Of a stretch of 37,336 bases of DNA, positions 16,875 through 25,816 are shown piece after piece. The notes below the pieces were generated by a model. It was not told the DNA's origin. It made no database searches and worked only from the letters and a program-made list of their open reading frames with translations. The translations under genes were made by a program, and so were the position numbers. The first letter of the stretch is position 1, and the number at the start of each line of letters is the position of its first letter. Origin of the DNA: an uncultured bacterium (lineage in GTDB: Bacteria; Bacillota; Clostridia; Lachnospirales; Lachnospiraceae); contig CAOKFN010000047.1 of assembly GCA_948467735.1 (NCBI GenBank), positions 1 to 37,336 of the forward strand, read 5' to 3'.

Positions 16875-17627
16875 TTATTTTCTGTGCCAAGGATTTTTGA
16901 TGATAAGCTGACGGCACTCCCTGTCTTTCAGCGATACATTTTTTTCATATTTGAAGCCCAGCTTCTCACATAATTTCAAAGACGGAATATTGCCCGGTTC
17001 AACCAATACCTGTACCTGCTCAAATTCCAAGGCGGCCCAGCCGTAGTCCAAAACTGCCTCGCATACTTCCTGCGCATACCCCTTGCGCTGCCATGGGACG
17101 CCTATGAGGAAGCCCAGCTCCGGACTTTCAAATCCCTCCCTGCCGGAGAAACCCGCCCTGCCGATCACCGCGCCGCTGCTTAATTCCACCACCGTCCACA
17201 CGCCATATCCATAAAATGTATAAATCTTCTCAATATATTCCCTGACATACTGCTTTTCCTGTTCCATCTCAGGATATAATCCTTCCATGTACTTTGTAAT
17301 GGAGGGATGGCTGTAGATATGATAAAAATCTTCCACATCTTCCGGCGTGGTCTCCCTGATTCTGCACCTTGCCGTATCCATAATATTCCAAGGCATTCCT
17401 TTCAGCCTTCTATAAACTCTTTCCACATACTCCGGCTCCAGTTCCTCCGGATCCTCCACCGCGAAAAGATATTGGGAAAAATCCTGTCCGTGATTTCCTG
17501 CATGGAGATAAATAAGCACAGCCTCTCCCTCCCGCCGCAGCCGCTCCGCAGTCTCCGCACTATCCGTCACATATAATACCCTTTCCATCCCTTCCATAAA
17601 AAACTGAATTTTCTTTAGATATATCAT
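16875..17627 (-). CDS. GNAT acetyltransferase with N-terminal extension
   Basis: The product is 250 residues. From about residue 85 it is a GNAT domain of the RimJ/RimL type: CRIRETTPEDVEDFYHIYSH, the acetyl-CoA loop around VPWQRKGYAQEVCEAVL, and NIPSLKLCEKLGFKYE. About 80 N-terminal residues (VLYVTDSAETAERLRREGEAV) form a separate small domain that I recognise only as recurrent in Lachnospiraceae homologues. The substrate is unknown. It ends 12 bases from the stop of the HD gene on the other strand, a convergent pair without a clear terminator. The 17628-17812 interval upstream is AT-rich and probably holds its promoter, but I cannot pick a convincing one. Confidence 0.85.
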   Translation of the reverse strand: MIYLKKIQFFMEGMERVLYVTDSAETAERLRREGEAVLIYLHAGNHGQDFSQYLFAVEDPEELEPEYVERVYRRLKGMPWNIMDTARCRIRETTPEDVEDFYHIYSHPSITKYMEGLYPEMEQEKQYVREYIEKIYTFYGYGVWTVVELSSGAVIGRAGFSGREGFESPELGFLIGVPWQRKGYAQEVCEAVLDYGWAALEFEQVQVLVEPGNIPSLKLCEKLGFKYEKNVSLKDRECRQLIIKNPWHRK

Positions 17628-17812
17628 TTTTCGTTTTCCTATCTTCTTTATTAAGTATTCATATTTTGTTCACAATTCATTCAATCAATCTTCAATTAAT
17701 TATCATTGTTTATACATTTCTATCTCTTATACTATAATTACCAACAAACAAAACGACCACTTAAAAACGCAGGCTACAGTTTATTGTTTACTAAATAACT
17801 TTTTCATAATAA

Positions 17813-17839
17813 ATGCCAAGGAACTAAGTTCCTTGGCAT
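17813..17839 (-). terminator. Strong 12-bp hairpin, likely operon terminator
   Basis: ATGCCAAGGAAC (17813-17824) and GTTCCTTGGCAT (17828-17839) are perfect complements with a TAA loop. On the minus strand the stem is followed by TTTATTAT, reasonably U-rich, and it lies about 90 bases after the stop of the kinase-DegV gene. It probably ends the signalling operon. Confidence 0.7.
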
Positions 17840-17892
17840 CCTCCCTTTTCAGGAGAATTTCAGTCCTCATTTCCTTTCAGCTTTTAGGCCAT

Positions 17893-17924
17893 GCCGCGGG
17901 ACGAATGCTTTTTTGTCCTGCGGC
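17893..17924 (-). repeat. GC-rich hairpin after the kinase-DegV gene
   Basis: GCCGCGGGAC (17893-17902) pairs with GTCCTGCGGC (17915-17924) with one mismatch, around a 12-base loop. It lies immediately after the stop codon on the minus strand and lacks a T-run. It may protect the mRNA 3' end or slow transcription before the stronger hairpin at 17813-17839. Confidence 0.55.
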
Positions 17925-17929
17925 CTTCT

Positions 17930-20617
17930 TTACTCTTCTCTTCTGACGAACATAAGCCCATACGTGCCTATGCCGCAGTTGCTGGATACGGTCGCGGATG
18001 CCTTTTGCAGAATAATTCTCTCAAAGTTCACGTATTTCTTCACTTCTTCCAATATCTCGTCCAGCTGTCGAACCGTACATCCCGCATAGGTAAGGAATAA
18101 AACGCTGGTATCAATCTGTCGGCTGTTATGAAAGAGTTTTTTCACATATCTCCTGCCAGCCCACTGTATACTGCCTATCTCTATCCTCCAGAGCTTCAGC
18201 TTATTTCCCGACATATACAGCACCGGATGCAGTCCGAGCAGTTTGCAGAGCTTGTGTACAACGCCGCTGACTTTTCCGTTTCTGAACAATGTTTCCGTAC
18301 TAGGCACAAAGAAATTGGAGCATACCTGATTCCTGAATTTATTCAGGGCTTCACAGATTTGCTTGACCCCCTTGCCTTCTTCTGCCAAAGACGCCGCGTA
18401 CAGAACCATAAGTCCGTGTCCGCTGCTGATATGGCCCGAATCCAATATCGTTACATTGTCAAAGTTTTTACCTGCCTGACTGGCGTTCGGATACGCGCCG
18501 CTTAAATCAACGCTGGCAGTAATATGCAGCACCTGCTCGGCTTTTTCCAAGTTATCCGCAAAAAAATATTCATACTCCGAAGGCTCCGCCGTGGATGAAT
18601 GCGCATAATTTCCCTCAATTTTGAGGTAATTCAGCAGACTGTCGGAAGATACCTCGGAGATATCGCAGAAACGCCCCTCCTTTGTATGGACATAACAGTA
18701 CATAAGCTCTATCTGGAACTTATGGAGCCAATCTTCAGGAAGGTCGCAGATACAATCCGCAGTAATTGCAATTTTGCGTTTCCTCTGACTGGTAATCTGT
18801 CTGATATCACTCATTTCATCTACATCGGAATCCGCATCTTCGGAAACATTCTCTACCAGCTCCGGCGGCAGATATTTCAACAGACTGGCCTCTAAAAGCG
18901 CGGCGTTAATTGGCTTCGCAAGATAACCGTCAAACCCCATCTCCTGATAAATCTGATCCGCGTTTGTCATCACATTGGCAGTAAGGGCAATGATAGGCGT
19001 TTTCTGGCAGAAACCCTTGGTCTGGCTGCGAACCGCTTTCATAGTTTCTTCCCCATCCATCCCCGGCATCATGTGATCCATTAAAATCACATGATACGGC
19101 CGCTCCGCCGTCTTCTTCAGGCATTCCCTGCCGCTTTCCACCGTATCAACCTGAACCTTCGTACTCCGGAGCAGCTTGACTGCAACCATGCGATTCATGT
19201 CATTATCGTCAACTACCAATATTCTGGCTTCCGGCGCGGCAAAACATTGCTTGTATTTCATGCGATGGCTCAGCTGCTTCTGCGCCGCGAAATTGATGAC
19301 GCCGATGGGCTGCGCGCTGACAACCCCCTGCCGCAGTTCTATCGTAAATGTAGAACCCTTATGGTAAACGCTGTCCACGGAAATTTTGCCGCCCATCATT
19401 TCCACAAGCTGTTTGGCGATGGCAAGTCCCAATCCCGTTCCCTCAATCTTACGATTTGCCTTCTCGTCCACGCGCCGAAAGGAACGAAACAAATCTTCTA
19501 TATTTTCTTTCTTGATGCCAATGCCGGTATCTATCACGGAAATACGCAGTAAAAAGACATCCGTTGAAACGCGATCTCCCTTTGCGGACAGGGTAACAGA
19601 CCCCTTTTCCGTATATTTCACGGCATTTGTCAGCATATTGGCAATAATCTGCTTAATTCGCACTTCATCCCCATACAGCATGGAAGGAATATTGCGGTCG
19701 ATATCCACCTTGAATTCCAGCTCCTTTTGATGCGCCCGCACCCAAATCAGATTCACCAAATCGCTGAACATGCTGCTGACCTCATACTGTGTCTGCACAA
19801 TCTCCATTTTACCCGACTCCAGCTTGGACAAATCCAGTATATCATTGATTGTCGTCAGCAGCATTTTGCTTGCATTTTGAATATTAATGGAGTTCTCGGC
19901 AATTTCATCGGAAATCTCTTCCCGCAGGTTCATTTCGTTTAAACCGATAATCGTATTGATGGGGGTGCGGATTTCATGGCTCATATTGGCAAAAAAAGCA
20001 TCCTTGGATCGGGCAATCTGTTCGATTTCTTCTTTCTGCCTTTCCACAACCCTGCTCTCCCTCTCATAAGAGGAAACCTGCGCCTTTAACAGCATACCGA
20101 TAAAGCAGCTGACCGCCAGCATGGTGTTAAAAGAATCAAATATACTATAAAAAGAATTCGGCGTCGGCGGCAGCAGCTCCGGGTATTGGTAGGATATGAC
20201 ATAGACAGCGATAAACGCCGCAATGGAAAGCGAAAAGGCCGTGAAAAATTCCCGCCCTCGGAACAGCAGAAACACATAAGTCAGTCCCAGCACAAACCAT
20301 GTGGGCGTGCCGCTGTTCGTACCGCCGCTGAGAATAAAAATCGCCGGAAATAAAATGACATTTGAAGCCAGAACCAAAAGCCAAGAAGCAAATCTGATTC
20401 GATGATACTTAAATATAATCCATAAAGCGGCAGCGGACACCATGCACATGAGCGCCAGCGGTATCAGTACAAGAGGATTTGCGCCAAGCGCCACCCGCCC
20501 CATTCCGATGATGGAAGCAAGGCATGCAAACGACAAAATCATCCGGGTGCGTCTTTCCTGTAAATCCTTCTCCCGATTCAGCGCCGCCAGAATATCTGCT
20601 TTTAATTTCTGAAACAT
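17930..20617 (-). CDS. Hybrid histidine kinase fused to a DegV/FakB-like domain
   Basis: The product is 895 residues. Several membrane helices occupy about residues 28-178. A HisKA domain follows with phospho-acceptor His 214 (NMSHEIRTPINT), then an ATPase domain with VIDTGIGIKK (361-370) and GTGLGLAIAKQLVEMMGG. A receiver spans about 464-585 with Asp 514. Residues 615-893 match the DegV/FakB fatty-acid-binding fold along its length: IAITADCICDLPEDW, SSTAEPSEYEYFF, HITASVDLSGAYPNA, TILDSGHISSGHGLMVLYAA, ETLFRNGKVSGVV and GIGTYGLMFV. No HPt is present. GGGAGG supports the start. It is last in the operon, 17 bases after the HPt-bearing kinase. Inference: lipid or acyl-group binding may modulate the kinase. 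Confidence 0.93.
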   Translation of the reverse strand: MFQKLKADILAALNREKDLQERRTRMILSFACLASIIGMGRVALGANPLVLIPLALMCMVSAAALWIIFKYHRIRFASWLLVLASNVILFPAIFILSGGTNSGTPTWFVLGLTYVFLLFRGREFFTAFSLSIAAFIAVYVISYQYPELLPPTPNSFYSIFDSFNTMLAVSCFIGMLLKAQVSSYERESRVVERQKEEIEQIARSKDAFFANMSHEIRTPINTIIGLNEMNLREEISDEIAENSINIQNASKMLLTTINDILDLSKLESGKMEIVQTQYEVSSMFSDLVNLIWVRAHQKELEFKVDIDRNIPSMLYGDEVRIKQIIANMLTNAVKYTEKGSVTLSAKGDRVSTDVFLLRISVIDTGIGIKKENIEDLFRSFRRVDEKANRKIEGTGLGLAIAKQLVEMMGGKISVDSVYHKGSTFTIELRQGVVSAQPIGVINFAAQKQLSHRMKYKQCFAAPEARILVVDDNDMNRMVAVKLLRSTKVQVDTVESGRECLKKTAERPYHVILMDHMMPGMDGEETMKAVRSQTKGFCQKTPIIALTANVMTNADQIYQEMGFDGYLAKPINAALLEASLLKYLPPELVENVSEDADSDVDEMSDIRQITSQRKRKIAITADCICDLPEDWLHKFQIELMYCYVHTKEGRFCDISEVSSDSLLNYLKIEGNYAHSSTAEPSEYEYFFADNLEKAEQVLHITASVDLSGAYPNASQAGKNFDNVTILDSGHISSGHGLMVLYAASLAEEGKGVKQICEALNKFRNQVCSNFFVPSTETLFRNGKVSGVVHKLCKLLGLHPVLYMSGNKLKLWRIEIGSIQWAGRRYVKKLFHNSRQIDTSVLFLTYAGCTVRQLDEILEEVKKYVNFERIILQKASATVSSNCGIGTYGLMFVRREE

Positions 20618-20634
20618 AGCCCTTCCTCCCTCGT

Positions 20635-23600
20635 CTAACTAACCGAATGCTGCGTTTCCCAGAGCGCCAGCACGTCAGACGCCCCAAGGAAATCAAAGTC
20701 GCTTACCTTTTCCCCGATTTCTTCCATGACTTCCGCTAACGGAATTCCGTTGTACATGTATTTTGCCAAACCATCCAGAATCTCCGCCAGCCCCTCGCTC
20801 TCAAAACTATCCAGCTTTTCTTTCAGCAGCCCTAACTGTTTTGTCAACGCATTTTGTTCTATTTCCTGCCGGGCGGCTTCTTCCATTTTCTCCGCTGTTC
20901 CGGTATTGCCTTTATCCCGGCGTTCCTCTTTGTTTTCCCCATGGTCTTTTACAATGGTTTCTCCGCTCCCGGCCGTCCCATTTATATTCTTTCTTCCGTC
21001 CGCGGCGGCTTTATCCGCATACCCGCCGCTGTCATGCCTCCCGACAGGCTCTTTCCATCCTTCCGGATAGATAAACGCGTTTTCAGCTAAGACGCTCAGA
21101 AGCGCATCCTGTTTTTCCATCAATTCCGCATGATGTTCCAGAATATAATCAATGCGGTTTTCCTTACCCGCCATCTCCAGATTTCTGGCAAGCTCAGCCA
21201 GCTCATCCGCGCCAATTCCTTTGGAATTGCTTTTTAACGCATGTACGGTAATCACATAATTTTTCCAGTCCTGTTCCTGAAAATATTGCTGTAACTGGTT
21301 TTCCCGCTTCGGCCCCTCGCTATGATAAATTTGAACAATTTCCCGAAAGCCTTCCTCATCCCCGCAATAGGCAATCCCCTGTTGAATATTGATTCCCGCC
21401 AGCGCGAGGGCGTCCATAGCCCTGCGTGCTTCCTCTGATACCTGCCGCGCATCGCTTTCTGCTTTCTCCCCTCCCAAAACAGGCGATTTCGTGCCTGCGG
21501 AAGAATTCCGCTTTACGGAAGAAGAAAGGGACTGCATCTCCCCTTCTGTCGAAGCCGCGCCTCCGCCCATCATGTCATCTTCCACCGCTATCTGCTTTTT
21601 CAGGGGGATATATCGTCGGAGCATTCTTTCCAGCACGCTGAGTTCAATAGGCTTTGCAATAAAATCGTCAAAACCCTCCGCAAGAAACATTTCTCTTGCG
21701 CCTCCTATGGCGTTTGCCGTAAACGCAATCACGGAAAGGGACTGGAAATATATCCCCGGCTTCCTGCGGATTCGATGCAGCGTCTCCACGCCATCCATTT
21801 CCGGCATCATATGATCCAAGAATACACAGTCAAAATCCATGGAATCCAATTTATCCAATGCTTCCTGACCTCCGCCGGCCATTGTCACTTTAATCTGATA
21901 GGGCAGTAAAAGCCTTGCCATAACCTTTAAGTTCATGGCATTGTCATCCACCACAAGCACCTTTGCCTTAGGCGCAATAAAACGCTGGCCCGAACCCATA
22001 TGCCTTTCCTGTCTCTGGGCAGACTTCTGTCCGTTAAACACCGCGGCAATGGACAAAATTGTAAACGGCTTATAAATACGCAGCATATTGCTCCCCGCCT
22101 GCGTCTCCTGTCCGTAATTCAGTATCAGCACCACTGTAATCTCTCTGGCAAGCTGTTCAAAAAAGTTCTTGTCCTCGCAATATTCCGTCCAGCTGATAAA
22201 AACATGCGAATAATTGTCATGTTCTACACGGCGCTTCAATTCCGCCAGATTCTTGCTGCTCCGAATCATGATTCCAAGCTGCTGCGTGATATGCCGCAGA
22301 CAATCCTCATACCCTTCCCGTACTATGGAATAGTTGTATTTATCCATGTTGATATAGAAAGCGGCGTACAAATGCCGCTTATTTTTGATGGATACAATGG
22401 GAGTTTCATCCAATACCTTCTGGGGAATGGCAAAGCTGAACCTGCTGCCCACTCCAGGAGTACTGTTCACCGTGATAAATCCTCCCATGCGGTAAACCAG
22501 CGCCTGCGTTATGGCAAGCCCAAGCCCGATGCCGCCTTCCTCCCTGTTCCTTCTGGAATTCACCTGACTGAAGCTTGTAAAGATTTTCTCCATATCCGTC
22601 CGTTCCATGCCAATGCCGGAATCACGGATGCTGACTACCAGATTCGTCCCATATTCTTCCTTCCTGCTCTTAATACGGAGAATAATTCCTCCTTCCTTCG
22701 TAAATTTAATTGCATTATCCAATATATTCATAACAATGCGCCTGAACTTCTGTTCGTCTCCTAAGAGATTGCTCGGCAGATCGGCATCGCAGTCCACAAT
22801 CAGCTCCAGATTCCTGCCGTTCTGCAGAGTCAGCGCCATGTTGATAATGTCAGTAATGGTAGACGTAATATTATAGCTCTCTTCCGCCAGCTCCAGCTTT
22901 CCGCTTTCCAGCTCCGAAAAGTCCAGAATATTGCTGACCGTGGAGAGAAGATTCCTCCCTGCGGTCTGTATGTCAATGACGTCCCTTCTTACCTCCACAG
23001 GCAGTTCCTCCTGTAGAATCGCCTCGCTCATACCGCATACCGCATTGATGGGAGTGCGGATTTCATGAGAAATATTTACCACAAAATCATCCTTGCTCTG
23101 CTCCGCCAGTTCCAGCTCGCGAATATTCTCAATCAGCCGCTCTTTGGTTTCCTGCTGAGTACGCACCACAATCCAAGTAATTCCGGAAACGGTATAGATG
23201 GAAAGAATCTGTAGAAAAATCCCTATGACGTCGCCCACGGAATTGATAGAAATTGTTTTCACAATGAAACCATGATATAGAAACACTGCGGTAGACACAA
23301 ACACTCCCAGATATAGAATCCACGGAATACAGAAAATGCCAAGAAGAACCACCATCCCGGCCATGGTGGACAGCATGGACAAAAAATTATGTGTATTTAA
23401 CGCGTACATGCAGAGGTTAATCCACGCCATGACAGATATGAATTTTGCCCGGAAAATGTGATCCCGATACCTCCTAAGCCACACCGCCCAGCTGACGCCC
23501 ACCGTGACAAGTATGACTTCTTTGATAAATATATTCCATTCACCCAGCTGGGCTACGACGAACATAGCCGCCGTATAAATGCTGAATATCGCCAATACAA

Positions 23601-23649
23601 TGCGCTCCATCCTTCTCTGCGCTTTTTCATCTCTATATTCTCTTTCCAC
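20635..23649 (-). CDS. Hybrid histidine kinase with receiver and HPt
   Basis: The product is 1004 residues. Membrane helices fill about residues 15-165. HisKA has His 195 (NISHEIRTPINA). The ATPase domain carries IRDSGIGMER and GGIGLGLAITQALVYRMGG. Residues about 425-540 look like a degenerate receiver without a phospho-acceptor Asp. A true receiver follows at 562-680 with Asp 612 (FLDHMMPEMDG). An HPt domain at about 745-850 has His 803 in VHALKSNSKGIGA. A charged Gly-rich linker and about 70 helical residues end the protein. The start is GTG 23649, with AGAGAGG about 10 bases upstream. The gene sits 41 bases after the HD-GYP regulator and 17 bases before the DegV kinase. The HPt could serve both kinases. 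The signal is unknown. Confidence 0.93.
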   Translation of the reverse strand: MEREYRDEKAQRRMERIVLAIFSIYTAAMFVVAQLGEWNIFIKEVILVTVGVSWAVWLRRYRDHIFRAKFISVMAWINLCMYALNTHNFLSMLSTMAGMVVLLGIFCIPWILYLGVFVSTAVFLYHGFIVKTISINSVGDVIGIFLQILSIYTVSGITWIVVRTQQETKERLIENIRELELAEQSKDDFVVNISHEIRTPINAVCGMSEAILQEELPVEVRRDVIDIQTAGRNLLSTVSNILDFSELESGKLELAEESYNITSTITDIINMALTLQNGRNLELIVDCDADLPSNLLGDEQKFRRIVMNILDNAIKFTKEGGIILRIKSRKEEYGTNLVVSIRDSGIGMERTDMEKIFTSFSQVNSRRNREEGGIGLGLAITQALVYRMGGFITVNSTPGVGSRFSFAIPQKVLDETPIVSIKNKRHLYAAFYINMDKYNYSIVREGYEDCLRHITQQLGIMIRSSKNLAELKRRVEHDNYSHVFISWTEYCEDKNFFEQLAREITVVLILNYGQETQAGSNMLRIYKPFTILSIAAVFNGQKSAQRQERHMGSGQRFIAPKAKVLVVDDNAMNLKVMARLLLPYQIKVTMAGGGQEALDKLDSMDFDCVFLDHMMPEMDGVETLHRIRRKPGIYFQSLSVIAFTANAIGGAREMFLAEGFDDFIAKPIELSVLERMLRRYIPLKKQIAVEDDMMGGGAASTEGEMQSLSSSVKRNSSAGTKSPVLGGEKAESDARQVSEEARRAMDALALAGINIQQGIAYCGDEEGFREIVQIYHSEGPKRENQLQQYFQEQDWKNYVITVHALKSNSKGIGADELAELARNLEMAGKENRIDYILEHHAELMEKQDALLSVLAENAFIYPEGWKEPVGRHDSGGYADKAAADGRKNINGTAGSGETIVKDHGENKEERRDKGNTGTAEKMEEAARQEIEQNALTKQLGLLKEKLDSFESEGLAEILDGLAKYMYNGIPLAEVMEEIGEKVSDFDFLGASDVLALWETQHSVS

Positions 23650-23690
23650 CGCCGCCCATCCTCTCTTTCTTCTCCTCGGTATCTCCGGTT

Positions 23691-24758
23691 CTATTGGATT
23701 TGCAGCACTTCTTTTAGCATCGGGAGCATTTCCATAAACACATCAATAATCACCGGGTCGAACTGGGTTCCTCTGCCTTCCATCATAATCTGCATGATTC
23801 TTTCAATAGGACGAATGGGCGGCTTATAAATCCGTTCCTCATATAAAGCGTCAAAGACGTCCGCCACGGACATAATTCTGGCCGCCAGCGGGATGCGCTC
23901 TCCTGCCAGTCCGGCAGGATATCCTGTGCCGTCCCATCGTTCATGATGATACATGGCTATGTCCTCCACTATTTGGACATAACTCGCATCCTCCACATCG
24001 CCGATAATCATCTTGATAATCTTACGGCTGTATGTAGTGTGCAGCTTCATCAGCTCATACTCTTCCGGCGTCAGCTTCCCCGGCTTCTGCAGCACGGAAT
24101 CCGGCACCTTGATTTTCCCCACGTCATGGAGGGGCGCCGCCTTGCAGATATCCTGCATGTATTCTTCCGTCAAAAGCTCCGGGAAAAGATTTCGTTTATG
24201 CAGTTCATCCACAATCATTTTCACATACATCTGAGTATTTTTCACATGCTTTCCGGTACTGCCGTCCCTGCTCTCAATCAAATTCGCCATTCCAACAATG
24301 ACCGAATCCTGAATCATACTGATACGCCGGGCATCTTCCGTAATCTTTTCCGCCTGCTCCCTTACCATATTCTCCAAGTTATGCCGATACTGTTCCAGTT
24401 CGATTGTCTTGCTCACGCGGCTTAACAAGATATCGGGCACAAAGGGCTTGGCCACAAAATCCACCGCTCCCATCCGGAAACATTTTACCTCGGTTTCCGC
24501 CAGATTATCGGCCGTCAAAAATATCACGGGAATCGACGCTGTCCGCTCCTTTTCCCGAAGCCGCTCCATCACCTCAAAACCGTCCATTTCAGGCATATTG
24601 ATATCCAATAAAATTAAGTCGGGATGATTGTTCTCCAGATATTTCAGAGCCGCCATACCGGAGCCGGCCGCCGCGATACGATAATACGGCAAAAGAATTT
24701 TCTGGGCAAGAGTCAAATTAGTCTTATCATCATCCACAACCAGAATAATATTTTTCAT
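23691..24758 (-). CDS. HD-GYP response regulator (c-di-GMP phosphodiesterase)
   Basis: The product is 355 residues, similar in layout to RpfG. A receiver at 1-120 has Asp 52 in LLDINMPEMDG and the lysine in VAKPF; a short coiled coil follows; then an HD-GYP domain with HDVGKIKVPD, MKLHTTYS and the complete MYHHERWDGTGYPAGLAGERIP, plus SVADVFDALYEERIYKPP. All motifs needed to hydrolyse c-di-GMP are present. The start is ATG 24758, with GGGAG about 8 bases upstream; the frame extends to 24791. It is first in the three-gene operon and is the evident output protein of the two kinases. Confidence 0.93.
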   Translation of the reverse strand: MKNIILVVDDDKTNLTLAQKILLPYYRIAAAGSGMAALKYLENNHPDLILLDINMPEMDGFEVMERLREKERTASIPVIFLTADNLAETEVKCFRMGAVDFVAKPFVPDILLSRVSKTIELEQYRHNLENMVREQAEKITEDARRISMIQDSVIVGMANLIESRDGSTGKHVKNTQMYVKMIVDELHKRNLFPELLTEEYMQDICKAAPLHDVGKIKVPDSVLQKPGKLTPEEYELMKLHTTYSRKIIKMIIGDVEDASYVQIVEDIAMYHHERWDGTGYPAGLAGERIPLAARIMSVADVFDALYEERIYKPPIRPIERIMQIMMEGRGTQFDPVIIDVFMEMLPMLKEVLQIQ

Positions 24759-25231
24759 CCGTCTGCTCCCTTCCCGAACATCTAGTTTCACTATCTTCTA
24801 TTTTAACTCTTTATTGGCAATATTTCCACTGCTTTTTGCACGGAAATTAATTTTCAGTATAAATATTCATTGTCACCCCAATCAGTATCGATTTTGAAGG
24901 TTTAAATGTGCTCATTACGCTCAAAAACACGAGAACATGCATAATTATTCACGAAATTGATTTCCGTGTGCTTTTTGAGAGAAAACAGACACAATTGTAC
25001 CAAGCATGGCATAAAACGTCTATGGAGTATTGTTAGACAGGGTTTGGCATACAGAAAACCATACTATGAAATAAAATGTTACTGTGATTTTATAGACAAG
25101 TCTTTTAGATATAAATAAGGCCGTTGAAAATTAAAGAATCAAAAGACCGATTCTATTATCCGAAATCTATCATGATTTCCGTCATTCATTTTTCACTTCC
25201 ACACTGCTTTGAAGCATACGGATGTCAGGCT
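24759..25231. promoter_or_regulatory. Intergenic region with nested inverted repeats
   Basis: No gene is visible in these 473 bases between the HD-GYP operon and the helix-turn-helix gene. GCACGGAAATTAATTTTC (24838-24855) is nearly the reverse complement of GAAATTGATTTCCGTGTGC (24953-24971). CTCAAAAACACG (about 24921-24932) can also pair with CGTGTGCTTTTTGAG (24965-24979). CACGAAAT (24951-24958) can also fold locally with ATTTCCGTG. These pairings exclude one another, as in an attenuator or a multi-site operator. It is close to the operon start (24758), so it could control it. I did not find the conserved core of the c-di-GMP-I riboswitch. The part from 25030 to 25231 is AT-rich and featureless. 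Confidence 0.4.
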
Positions 25232-25561
25232 TTATGCAGCCTTTCCTCTCAGATGCTTCCAGTAAGCGGACATTCGATTCAGGCATAGGCTCTCATCCAC
25301 CGAAAGGCTCCGCCCCGCCGGTTTATCCTGCGGCACCAGAAGTTCCTCCATATGTACATGCAGTATCCCTGCCATAAGATATAAATGATCCACCGTGGGC
25401 AGCACCTGTCCCTTCAGCCAGCGATATATGGGCTGCGGGCAGGACAAGTGCAGCATATGCTGGATATCCCTTACCGAGTATCCGCTCTGCTCTATCAACT
25501 TTTTCATATGTCTGCCTGTGGCATACAGATTAATGCCTGAATAAGAGCTGCCGGATGACAT
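25232..25561 (-). CDS. Small XRE-like helix-turn-helix protein
   Basis: The product is 109 residues. Residues about 15-72 fit a helix-turn-helix of the XRE/Cro class: NLYATGRHMKKLIEQSGYSVRDIQ, then a recognition helix around CPQPIYRWLKGQ, then PTVDHLYLMAGILHVHMEELL. The C-terminal tail (SLCLNRMSAYWKHLRGKAA) is not recognised. The start is ATG 25561, with AAGGAAG 8 bases upstream. It has its own strong promoter (25602-25630), so it need not depend on the aldolase gene upstream. Role: probable transcriptional regulator, targets unknown. The cysteine and proline at the start of the recognition helix are typical of a common Lachnospiraceae family. Confidence 0.8.
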   Translation of the reverse strand: MSSGSSYSGINLYATGRHMKKLIEQSGYSVRDIQHMLHLSCPQPIYRWLKGQVLPTVDHLYLMAGILHVHMEELLVPQDKPAGRSLSVDESLCLNRMSAYWKHLRGKAA

Positions 25562-25601
25562 AGCATTCTTCCTTTCTTTTCCTAAGATATGTTTGATATA
25601 T

Positions 25602-25630
25602 ATTATAACAGAAGAAGTTCTTTTTGTCAT
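25602..25630 (-). promoter_or_regulatory. Promoter of the helix-turn-helix gene
   Basis: On the minus strand ATGACA (25630-25625), 17 bases, then TATAAT (25607-25602). One mismatch from consensus in the -35 box and none in the -10 box. Confidence 0.75.
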
Positions 25631-25764
25631 TGGACGGTTAGTCCAAAGAAAAGTTTCATTAAAATCGCAAAGGGCTGCCGCCTCCAAAACGAAAGCCGCC
25701 GCCCCTCTGAATTTCATACAATTTATACCCGCTGCCGCCGACATTTGCCGCGTCCCTCGACTCA

Positions 25765-25807
25765 CGAGCGGAAAGCATCCTGCGTTAACGGCAGGCTTGA
25801 TCGCTCG
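25765..25807 (-). terminator. Extended hairpin after the aldolase gene
   Basis: CGAGCG (25765-25770) pairs with CGCTCG (25802-25807). Nested inside are AAGC with GCTT and CCTGC with GCAGG around GTTAACG, giving a long imperfect stem starting 10 bases after the fba stop. There is no T-run on the minus strand, so it is a 3' structure or weak terminator. Confidence 0.5.
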
Positions 25808-25816
25808 CAGGCAGCT

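Noticed and set aside
22000..22764. Plus-strand open frame of 254 codons opposite the HPt kinase
   Set aside because: It is a shadow of the kinase ATPase region and has no family motifs.
24759..25231. c-di-GMP riboswitch before the HD-GYP operon
   Set aside because: The conserved core of the class I switch is absent on both strands, although alternative pairings are present.
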